Part shown: positions 49,927 through 61,000 of the stretch, one piece after another
Position numbering within the stretch: position 1 is the first letter of the stretch
Layout: each line of letters opens with the position of its first letter
Assembly (NCBI RefSeq): GCF_030936135.1
Contig: NC_082605.1
Span: 17,070,261 to 17,134,260, forward strand
Source of the DNA: Gavia stellata
Taxonomy: Eukaryota; Chordata; Aves; Gaviiformes; Gaviidae
Direction of reading: 5' to 3'
DNA: 64,000 nucleotides
Position numbers and translations under genes: made by a program
Notes under the pieces: model-generated
The model's input: only the letters and a program-made list of their open reading frames with translations
Told to the model about the DNA's origin: nothing
The model's database searches: none

Positions 49927-50375
49927 CTAACTGCAACACCTTGATTAGTGTAGCCTGATGATGTGGCTGCCTCCTCTGCAGTATTTCTCTGATTTACCCT
50001 ATTTTCAAGCTACCATTAGGGCAGGAAGTGTGTTGTTTGGCTTGGCGCTGTGGAGAGGCAGTTGGGGTAAAGCAGCCGGGCAGCGCAGCCTCTGCACCTG
50101 ATGTGGGGCCTTGGGAAACATCTGGCTCGTGCCCGGCCCGGGGCACATCTGCTGCAGAGAGGAGCGTGGCTGCTTCGTTTGCCCCTGTGTAATGCAATGT
50201 AAGTAATGAAGTAACTGTAACGTACAGACTGGCTCAAAGCAGGGCAATCTGAAGAGAATGTGCTCTTCACACTGTAAATTGTAAAAGGTCTTTATGATGC
50301 CAGTGAATTAAAAATCCGAGAGGAAAAAGCCTTCCAATGCTGTAAGTTCAAGATGCATCTTTTAAAAGCTGTGTG

Positions 50376-50403
50376 GAATGGAAATATATGAATGGAAATA
50401 TAT
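50376..50403. repeat. Perfect 14-bp tandem duplication
   Basis: GAATGGAAATATAT is repeated exactly in the SYNPR intron. Confidence 0.88.
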
Positions 50404-52117
50404 TTAAACTCTATATCTTGTGTAGTCCTGGGTTACTGCAGAGAAAACATTGTATTCCCTGTCACTTGGAGAGCAGGAGAAATTTTTGTATAGGCTGAAT
50501 GGGTTTCTGTGATAATGTTACCCCTTTTGATCTGAATCGTTAGCCAAATCTTCAGATCTTTGCAGGTTATTTCTTTTAAAAGAAGAAGTTGCGTCAGATG
50601 TTTTGGTGATGCACTCATTTTTATTTGCACTGGCAGTACGGACGAGCCTGGTGCACTCCCGCATCCAGTGAGGGACACCGCGTCCGCAGCCTCCTTCCCC
50701 TCTGGCTGGGCCTCTCTCTTGCCTTATCTCAAGTTTCTGGGTTTTGTCATTGTTCTGACTGCTTGTGTGGTTCTTCTGCCTCAACTTTCCTCTTCTTTCT
50801 GGTTCCTGCAGAAAAAAATGCTTTGCAAAACCATTACCGCCCAGAGCAAAATCTTGCCCGTGATTTTCCTTTGAACAGCTAGTTGTGTCTGTCTGAGCTT
50901 GAGGCTTGCATTTATGTCTCTTGAATGATGCTATAAAGGAACTAAACTGTATTTAAAGAAAGACAGCATTTACATTTGCCTGATGTTAAAGACATATTAG
51001 CCAAGCCAACAAGATTTCATGGTGAGCCTTGCTCCAGCAAGGAACTCTTCAACCCTCCCCAAGCTGAAAGAGAAGCTGGACTCCAGGGAGCAGTTTCAAA
51101 GCATTGAAACTCTTTTATTGTTATTTTTTGTATGCCTTTTCCACGTCTTTTGGCTCTTTGAGGCCAACCGTGAGACTTGAGCTTTCAGACCTAGACACTC
51201 TGGGTGCAGACCCTACCATGTAGCTATGACAGGCATGGGTTTCTCCGGGATGCCCTCATATGAGCATGCTGAATTTGAGAAGGGATGTGCAGCAGGAGGA
51301 AATTCATGTAAACAATCTGCATTGGATCACTTGTCATGAGAATATCTCCTTGAATTGCTTATTTAATTAATTGCATTTTTTAAATTTATCTCTGATCTAG
51401 ACTGTAAAGATACTCTTGGGTGGAGGGGAGAGAAAGGAGCCTGTATTCTGGGTGGGGTTTTCTGTTTGTTTTCAAATATACATCATGTTCTTGTAGGAAA
51501 TGGGGCTATGTACTTCTCTTTCATTACACTTGCCAGGTTTTAGCTTTCAGATATGACAGATGTTCATATATCCCAAAGCTATTTCTTTTAGGCTTTCTGT
51601 TCCCATAGTAAACCTGGAGATGAGCTATTCCCAGTTCCTACTGTCACCTGTACCTGGCTGAAAGGCCCTTCGGGGTAGGACGGGAGAAAAGTCACACTTT
51701 TTGCACTCCAGTCAGTGCTGGATCTCGAAGTTTAAAAATATCACAAGTGAAAAACATGGATGTGAGTCATACAGAAAACACCCTTCATTTCTAAGAGAAT
51801 ATAAATATCAGAGAAACACATTCTTCAGATGTTTCCTCCTCCTGAGAGGTAGCCACATCAAAGATCTCTGAAGTGTTCAGTCATAAACCTTGGTCCCCTG
51901 CTGTCAGAGTGACCACTAGATACAGGAGACGCCTATTAAATGTTGATAGCTAATACTCTGCCAGAGCTACATCAGTCACGAGAGTCAGAGTGAGCTTTGC
52001 GCAAAGGGAAAAGGTGGAGAAGGCTGCGACTTCACTTCTTGGGTCAAGATGCTCTAGCCATCACAGTCTGCAGTAAATGCCTCGCTTCTGGAAAGTTTGG
52101 TGCTCACTTTGGACCTA

Positions 52118-52238
52118 AATCACAGAATCACTAAGGTTGGAAAAGACCTGTAAGATCATCAAGTCCAAACGTCAACCAACACCACCATGCCCATTAAACC
52201 GTGTCCCACAATGCCACGTCCACACGTTCCTTGAACAG
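52118..52238 (-). mobile_element. CR1 LINE fragment, 3' end, reverse strand
   Basis: Read on the minus strand, this starts at TGTTCAAGGAACGTGTGGAC, runs through the ORF2 stop region and GGTTGG-type 3' UTR, and ends at AGTGATTCTGTGATT. It aligns closely with 13340-13455 of the forward copy, so both belong to the same CR1 subfamily. It is truncated to about 120 bp and lies antisense to SYNPR inside intron 2. Confidence 0.93.
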
Positions 52239-52534
52239 GAACGTGCTCATCCACATTTAACACATCGGGTGTCATATTCCAGGACAGGATATCTGCATGC
52301 TTTTGGGGGTGAGCTCTTTCTTTTCAGTCATCCCCTTTGCCCCTCAGCAGCTGGGAGAATACGATTTTGTATCAGCTGGGCTTAGTGGTATTTTTGAAGC
52401 AAGCACATGTTAAAATGCATATGCATTTCCCTGTGTTTTTACAAGATTAATATTTTAAAGGCTGTTTAATACAAAATTGTTGAAAATTATTTAAATCTGA
52501 GACATGCTGGGGAGATCAGAGAACTCTTATCAAC

Positions 52535-52559
52535 TGTTGAATTAGTAATGTTGAATTAG
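52535..52559. repeat. 11-bp direct repeat, period 14
   Basis: TGTTGAATTAG occurs at 52535-52545 and 52549-52559, separated by TAA. Confidence 0.8.
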
Positions 52560-55043
52560 ACATGAGAATATCCTCTTCAATTCAAGTGGCTTTTCTCAGA
52601 ACTTTTTACATGTTTAATATCTTCATTCATCTTTCTAATAATTGTTCCAGTTTTGGCTCTCCCTGAGTATCCATGCAGGTGTGCACAATGCATACAGTTC
52701 GGGCCCTGATCCATTCAGCCAAGCTTTACATCCCTGAGGACCATCAGGGAGCCCCAAAACTGGTTGTCTCAGGGATACATTTCCCCCCTGTGGATACAGT
52801 GCAAAGATTGAGCCCTTCATGGAGAATTTCATACTTGTATTTGAAAAACCTGGTTGTGCTGCTGCCTGAGAGAATGGCGATCATGAGCGCTCTCCAGGGT
52901 AGACACTTCAGCATTATCTTCCAAGAATCTTAAACTTAAAAATTTGAGCTAGAAATAACATTTGCATAATATTTTGCAAGAATGCTACTGTAAGGCTCTG
53001 CAAAAGGAATTACAAATATTACAAATATTGCTTTTTTTTCTTCATAACTCTTGGAGGGGGTCAGCCTCTCTCCAGTCACCTTTGATAAGAAGCTGCTGTG
53101 AGAGCTTAGCAGAGCAATGTGTGTCCTGGTCACACCAGATGGATCTCATTTGTGTTGCTGTTCATAGTCATGATAGGCAGCAAATGGAGTGGAGCCTGAG
53201 GCAGCACTTTGCTGCCTGAAGTTGGTGCCTGATGAATTACAGAGATAAATAAGGCGACAGTCTGCCTTTGCTTTTCCCTTTGAGTGTGCACATAAGTGTT
53301 AGGTGGCCCATGTTTGAAGAGACAATGTGAAATGAGCTTTCAAATATTTCCTTGAAGTTGTCTTAATTATTTCATTATAATGGTAAGGAACAAAGCAGAA
53401 GAATCAAGACGCCTAATTATTACATCTAAATGCAAGAGAAATTAGCCAGTGAACTCTCCCTTCTCTGGGGAGGATTAATCTTCCTATGCTCCATTTCAAA
53501 TGTCTTCCAGAAAAATGAAAGGCTTATCACCTAGGAAACATGCGCTCCTAATTGCCCAGGTCTGGCACTTGGATTTACAGGCGGTGAGGGGACTCTTAGT
53601 TGGTCTTCTGAAGCACAAAATTAGATTGTTTTGCTTGTGCTTAACTGTTGTAGTTGGAGTTTTGTAGCTGGGTGATTTGAATGACAAACGTTAGTGGGAC
53701 ACGCACCGCACGTGATGCAGAGATGCCTTGGCCGGCTCTGGATGAGCTGGTGGACCTACTCAACACCAGACAGTGCCATGTGGAGGGGATGGGTTGGGTC
53801 CTAATGTGATGCTGTCAGTGGGGCAGTGCTAATTAGCTCAGCTTCTCATCAATGAAGTGCTGTATGGATGAGTCTATAAAGCTTACAGAGGCATCTCCTT
53901 TACCTTTGCGCTGTACAATACATGCTTTTTTGATCGCTATGTGAGACTCCAAGAAGACATTGTTTTGCTGTGGCCTGGTGGCAAATAGCCACAAGATGCT
54001 TACAGGTGATCCTGGTGGGACTTGATTCTTCACCTTTGGATTAGTCACTGAATTGAAATGACAAAAATATTTCCTGCATACTAGCTTTAGTATGGCAATA
54101 AATTCTGGTTCTAGCTCCTTGCTTTTAACTTGCACCAAGCGAATGATATCTCGTGATACTTTCTACTAGGTTAATTATAACAATTTCAAACTGTGACACA
54201 GATGTAAGATGATTTCAAATGGAATGTTAAATGAATAATTCATCTTTATATAAAATGCATTTAACCCCCGCCCCCCATAAGGTCTGGCTTTCTTTTGATT
54301 TTTTTCATTTGTTGTCATGTGTCATCCTGGTGGAAATCCAAGTCTGGAAGTACTAAGATGTGCTGCCCCAGAATATTACTACATTTTTGCACAGGCAGAT
54401 CATGCCCAGGAAGAGAAAGGTTAGGTTTGTTCCTTGCCTGCAAACCCACCTCAGTGTAAAGAAGACTCAGCAGCTAAAATATGAAGTCTAAATAAAAGAA
54501 AAAAAGGGCCATTTCTTTGCATAACGCTGGGGAAATCAACCTTACAATTCACAAACTGAGATGACAGCTCGCTGTAGGGAAAACTTCAGTCCATCATTAT
54601 TTTGCATTTTTGGGTTGCATTACTCATGGCAGTTTATTAATTAGTTTCTATTTTGAATTTTTTCTTAAAAGAAAAAGATTTCAACTCATTATGTATCACC
54701 CTTGTACCTTTATTCCTTCCCAAATTACTCTTTGCATCATGGTCCGTGCCCATCTTTCCTGGCTGTCGAGTTGATTAGCTGGGTGATGCTGACTGGGGGG
54801 CATGGGATGGGCCACTGATGCACCACCTGATTATGTGGTCATGGAAACCCCCGGAGGTAAGACCTCTGTTATCAAAATAAATTGGGATTTTCTGCCAACT
54901 AATAGTTGGCGAAGCTTGCACTCATGCTAGATTCTGCCGGATGATGCACTATGGAAGCCAATTAGCCTTTGCTGATAAGCTAGGCTTTGATTAAGCTTTT
55001 CCAGGCTTTCTCATAGCAAGAAACGTGTATTACTCATTGAACA

Positions 55044-55059
55044 TGCAAATGCATTTGCA
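55044..55059. promoter_or_regulatory. 16-bp palindrome with paired octamer half-sites, intronic
   Basis: TGCAAATGCATTTGCA is a perfect palindrome with the same arms as the 22611 site and a GC centre in place of AT; ATGCAAAT begins at 55043. It sits in an AT-rich block that could be a conserved intronic element. Confidence 0.5.
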
Positions 55060-58000
55060 GTGTGTAATTACAAAATTTTCTAAAGGAGTGACCTATTTTA
55101 AACAGGGCTTTTGTTTCACTCTTATTCCTTCATTGCACTTACCAACTCAGTCACACAGTCTAATTCAGCAAACATAATTGACTGGTTTTAGGAGTTAAAA
55201 TATCCTGTTGTTGAATGTTTCATGCTTCAAATACCGAATATAATGAAGACCACTGCGGTGGGTACGTAAGCTATCCGCAGCCACTCTGAAAGCCCTGCCC
55301 TTTGCAGCGAGCCTTTGGGAAGCAGTGGGCTGGCAATGCTGTGATCCGCAGCTTGAGCCAATTTAAAAGTGATCTTGTCCCGATAATGCTGAGAACGAAC
55401 CCTTTTTCTGTAGCCATAGGCAGGGATAACTTACCCTGCTGAATGTGCAGCTCGTTACACTTGATGGGAATTCATTTATTGATCCAATTAGCTCCTGACC
55501 TGTTTACAGGGTGATTGTGGATAAAACAATATAATTAAAATTGATTATGGCTGTGTATCATGTCTTTAATCTTTGACACGCAGGATTTGGATGTGATGGC
55601 ATGCCTTCTGTAGCTGATAATGGATTGTGAAGAGCATCAAGGAGTTAACGTATTTTCACACTCCTTAGGAATACATTTTCTGTGTTACGTTCTCATGTAT
55701 TGTGTTGTTAACTGAGTGACAGTATCATGTTCCTTACCCGGTCGTACATATTATCATAGCTTTAGTCACTTCATCTAAGAGTTTGTGTGAGCTTGTATAA
55801 CTGCGTCTATATCCATATGATGCTGCTTTTGAAAAAAACCTAGGAAATGGAAATTTTGTTTCCAGGTCTAATTCATAGTTATAGTTCTCGAGTGTAACAA
55901 AGGCATTCCTATAGCTAGATGGAATAAATACTTCTTATTTGTGGTGTCTTTAGTTTATTGCATACCTAATAACATGGAAATCAGTTTTCCTATTCAGTTA
56001 TATACTGTGGTACACTGATGTGATCTAAGTTTGGTCTAGTTAGCATTTTCTGATTGCAACATCGTGCAAAATTCTCAAATCAAAGCAGAAGGAAGAAACA
56101 CAGAGGTGAGCAGTGTAACGCCCCATCTGCACTTTCCCTGCAGTACATCCCATCTCCTGTGGCATGGGCGCAGCCTTCGAGGTGAGTAATGGCAGGAGCA
56201 GAGCTGCTCTATCCGCTGGGCCCATATGCACCATCTCGTGCACTTTCTCCCCCAAACTCCAAGTGCTGCACCAGCGCCTGGGGTAGGGGTAATGCTCTGG
56301 CTGCGGTTGTTGCTGCCGCAGGGGGACCAAATCTACTGCTACTGTTACAGAGCCTCTGAGATGCTCTCCAGAGTCCATCAGCGTTAGTGCCTTGGCACTT
56401 TAGTAGATGCTTTTTTTTTTTCCTTTTCTGGGGGAAGGGAAGCGAGGGTTTGACCCCTGCAGAACACTGGTTGAGAGTCACTATACGCCCCAATCCTGCA
56501 GGAGTAACCTCATGTATGATACAGGTTTTGTCCCTTTTGCAGATTATGATTGATGACTTCAGCATCCCATACTTTAGCACTGGGGCTGGTGGGTTCAAGA
56601 AATACTTGCTATGAAGGTGTACGTAGAGCGTGGGCATCCTCCACTTGTGGGGCTTTGCTCTCCCAGCCCGTGCCCTCTTGCTAAGCCGGGTCCCTCTGCA
56701 AATCGCACGGATACTCCCAGGGTTTCAGCTAGTGATCACAGAGCAGACTTCTCATGCTCTAAAGTCATGTGTCTGTCCTCTTCCAAATTAGCAGTTTAAG
56801 TGTCCCACTGGACATTTGGCCTAAAATAGTCTGAACAATTCTACTGTTTTATTGCCATCGCCAGCTTTCATGTATGTACGCAGGCTCTGGTGAGGCCAGT
56901 CTGAACGCGTGCACCCCTGCAGCCTTTATTTAAATTAAATTCCATCTGTGGTAGGAATTTTGCAAGGGAAGGTTCCAGGACTGATGTTTGAGTGTGAATA
57001 TCTGAATTATAATTTAAATTCTACAGCATTTAGGTTTAAAAAGAATTTTTGTAAAATCTTAAGAATTGTAATTCTTTCCTACTCTATCAATAGTAACTGC
57101 AAACTTGAGCATATGCTGCAAAAGGCATGGAGGCAATGCATTCAGTTAGAGAGAGAACACAAGTGCCTTTTTCATCTGAGAAAATTAGCAAAAAGGAGAC
57201 AACACACAGAAAACTGTGGCTTCCGATCCACAAGCTGATAAAATCTGCATATTAGTCACAAGTTATTTTTCCAGATTTCTAGTTCATTCTATTTTCTTTA
57301 ATTAAAGATGCTGAAATTCTCTTTCAGTCCTTTCAATCTCTGTTTCATAACTAGTATACTTGATGCGGGGAAAAAAAACCAAACTCAAAATCATCACCAC
57401 CACCATTATTATAGCTCACATCTGGCAGGTTGTGATTTGGTTTTTGTCTCAACCAACAAAGATGCCAAGCTGTTTTTTTATTCAGGAGTAAATTGAAGGA
57501 AGAATGCATTCTTTTCTTGGGATCACATTCTGTAAAAATGAGATTTTTCCCCACAAAAAAACCCCACAAGATTAAATTATTAAATCCAAACCCTTCATTG
57601 CATGGGTTTTGTGCTCAGCATCCCAGCACATCCAGTATTTGCATGCTGGACTTTTCTAAATCTGAGGTACATCTACACATTTTATGCCAGTGTGGAAGCA
57701 CGTAGCCATTCTGAGTCTTTGCAGCAATGGATGTGTGTCTGTCCAGGGCTTGCTCCACGCTGAATTAATTGCTGTGAGGATTAATGGTACTTCACTGATT
57801 TCACTTGCCTATCAAGGGGTTGAAGCGCCATAAGCTTTTCCTAATTATAGGAGACATCCCTGGCTTGGGGAGGGGGTAATGTCACTTGCCTCGTCTTGTA
57901 ACAGTGCAATCAAAGGCTCAGAGAAACGGTTCCTTACCAGAAAAGATGGTCCCTTTTGGTCTAGCAGGAGTGTCATTAGAGAATCAGCTTTTCTGCCAGA

Positions 58001-61000
58001 AATAACAACCACTGGCTCCAGCACGGGCATTGCTGCTTAGGATAATATGTAAGAGTATTTTGGCTGCAAAGCTTAGCTTTTCACAACTTCGTAGTATTAC
58101 AGTGACTGAGGAAATCTCTTGCTCTTCACTTCAGTCACAGAAGGTGTTTTCTGCGCTTTTTTGGCATGTGGTAGTTTGTGTAAAAGTTGTTCAGGTGGTG
58201 CTGCTGAGCCTGAGTTTCTGCCACATCGTCACCTCTGGAAAAGCATTGGTGTTCTCAGTGTTGTCCGTAGAGTGGGTAGAGCAGCTGGCACAGTCAGAGC
58301 AAGTACCATAAATCTGTTGCCTCTCATGGTTTCCTAATACTGCTCTAGTTTGGTGCTGCCTGTTGTTAGTGTATGTAAATTTTTGATTGGCCTTTACTGT
58401 GTTTTCTATCCTAAATATACATTTTATTCATTTCTGTAACACGGAGGGATGCACAACGGGAAGGGTGCATCAGAGGTTATCAGAGAACATACCCAGAATT
58501 TGCAGACAGAGAATATTGACCTACAAGCAGAGGACAGCCTTCAGCAAGGGCCTGTTTAATATGTACACCACATAGTTCCATTTAGTTAGTTTGTGGCAGA
58601 AAAGTCTTCCACTGTATTATGCATTATTTTTCCCACCAAAGAATCATCCATACCTGTGCTTTTCACTGGCCGTTTTTCTTCCTTGCACTCCTCTCTTGCC
58701 CCACTTTCACTGCTATCAGCCTGGTCATTGCCTAGAGACATTGGTCCATCACTCACGAGGAGGTTTTTTTTTTGGTTGAAACAAGACTTCCCAAAAGGGC
58801 TAACATAGTGTTCGTATTTTATTCTTCAATCTGTAACGGAGAAACTTAAAGATTTTCCAATCCACTCTGACTGATGTAAGAGTGGACGTGAATCTGCACA
58901 TTTAGATACAGCAGTGAAGACTTTTTTTATCCCCTATGAAATGCTAAAATGTCATTAAAGCAGAATGTTTGTAGTAATTTTATGTGTGTGTATGCATAAA
59001 GACCATAAAGAGAAGTGAACCTTATCGATTTGATGGCACTCATTATCCTAGAGCTATTTTTTCACAGGGTCGTTCTACCACATTTCTAGACCTGTTTTAT
59101 TTTCTCTTAAAATTTGCTCTGACATGTTTTGTGTTTTGGAGGAATTTTCCCTCCACAAGATGAAACACCATCCTGTCATCTATTTATTTCTTTATTTTTT
59201 TACTTGTGGCAAACTTAGAAGTTAAATGCTGAATTCATGGTGGGCTAGGAGGAATACATGATTACGTTAACCTTTATGCATTGTTCTGTACTGGAAATGT
59301 CCTCTACTTAGGCAAGCTAATTGATTTGCCTGCGCAAGATTTTACCTCCCCAGTGACATGTCATCAATAAAGACAGTGTTTTCTAATAGCTATAGCATTG
59401 TGTCTTTTTTTATTATTATTATTTTCAGTGTGACCTTCATGTTGGTTTTGTCTGTTGTTAGGTTGAGCAAGTAACAATGTTCTGCAGTGCTGCAACACTA
59501 TTTATAACAACTGTGTTGGGGTATAAATTGTGACTACCATTGTTGCACGGTGCGTGGAGGTGATGGGCGATTTCTGCACTCCAAGATACCACTCTCTGAG
59601 AAGGCTGATACAAGTAACACATCTCTTGGCTGAAGGAGGATTTCAGGAAAAAACAAATGCAAAGAAATGTTTTGCAAAAGCAGTCTATGCTGGAGGAGTT
59701 GACCTAAACAAACAGTCTCAACTAACACCTCAGTGTCTGCACGTGCAAAATCTGGGTGGAAGTCATGCTGGGTTGGGTACTGATTCTCTCCGAGCCATTT
59801 CTACTAGGTGGCATCACCACAGATTGCCATGACCATCTTCTTGACTTCACAGCAAATCTGTCATTGGCAATGGATAAAAGTTGATTATTTTTTTTTTTTT
59901 CATGTTATTGTGGTAAGACATTTACAGGCACTGCTCTGGATGCATGCAAGAGAGAGAATGAGGGACTGCGTGTGTGTGCCCAGCATGGAGCTGGGCTGTT
60001 ATCTGTCACCTGAGCAGGATAGATGCTGCTTTCCGGAGCAGTCGCAGCTGCGATACGGCCATGCCGATGCTATGATATTTAGATCTCTGGAAAACATGGT
60101 TGGTTGCTATAAAAGTTGGACCTCCTACAAAAATAAACCCAAAGTTTTTTGGACAATGGGAGAAGCTTAAGCCATGGTTCACAGGGGAGCAGCTCCTCTG
60201 GCTCCAAGCAAAGCAGGTGAGACAGCCTGATTCGATGGCGATTTTGGATAACAAGCCTTTGGCATGTGCCCTTGACCTGCATCTCCGGGAGGCTTCTGCT
60301 TGGGTGCTGGGATACAGAAATGCCTGCAGGAAACATTCCCTGCAAGCTAGAGAAATTACTGTGCCCATTTTAAAAACGAGTCCCTATATTAATAATTTAA
60401 ATTTATCTGATGTGCTTGAAACTTCACTACCTGAAACGTGCAATGGGGAGCCATTCTGTGGGGCTCTGTAGGTAAAAAACCAATGTATTCCCATGGACGC
60501 ACTGATTTTTACTTTCTAAAGGCAGACTGTGATTGCAGTCTGTGTCCCCCAGGAACTTGTTAAATCTTTAGAGGGTGTATCTCCTCTAAACAATCAGAAG
60601 CATTTTCCTCTTGTTTCACTATTACTTTTTTTTTAAGTGAAAGCTTGTAAAACATGGGCAAAATGTAAAGCTGAAAGGAAGAGAAGCCAGGAATACTAAA
60701 GAGAGAGCGAGCTTGCTTGAAAGTGTTGGCCAAGCAGCTGTTCATGCCTCCTATTTAGCATGAATGGAAGACATAGCCCTGATTAAAAATGGTAGGTAGC
60801 AGCTGCACAGCCTGGGCTAAGGATTACCAGATGGTTAACTGTGATTGACTTGTCTCCATGGAGCTCAGTGGGGAGGGAGGAATGGAATATCTGAAATGTG
60901 ATGAACATGCTAGGTACACAATTTTTTTTATAATGAATGTGCCAGATTTGTTTACATGCTTCTTGAATAAAATATGGCTGCTAGTTTGACTTAAGACAGA

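Larger units (their letters stand above)
36744..52117 (+). other. SYNPR: SYNPR intron 2, first part
   Basis: Starts with donor GTGAGT and the G-run cluster. CpG-rich promoter shoulder continues in weaker form to about 37.65 kb. Beyond the CpG patch at 48.1-48.4 kb and simple repeats, I see no exon: no frame encodes the expected LFAIFAFATCGG opening of the MARVEL domain. Large first introns are normal in this gene family member in mammals. Confidence 0.7.

Noticed and set aside
60100..60471. 123-codon plus-strand open frame with protein-like composition
   Set aside because: Considered as a retroposed gene or exon, but I recognise no family and there is no poly(A) tail or intron-exon context.
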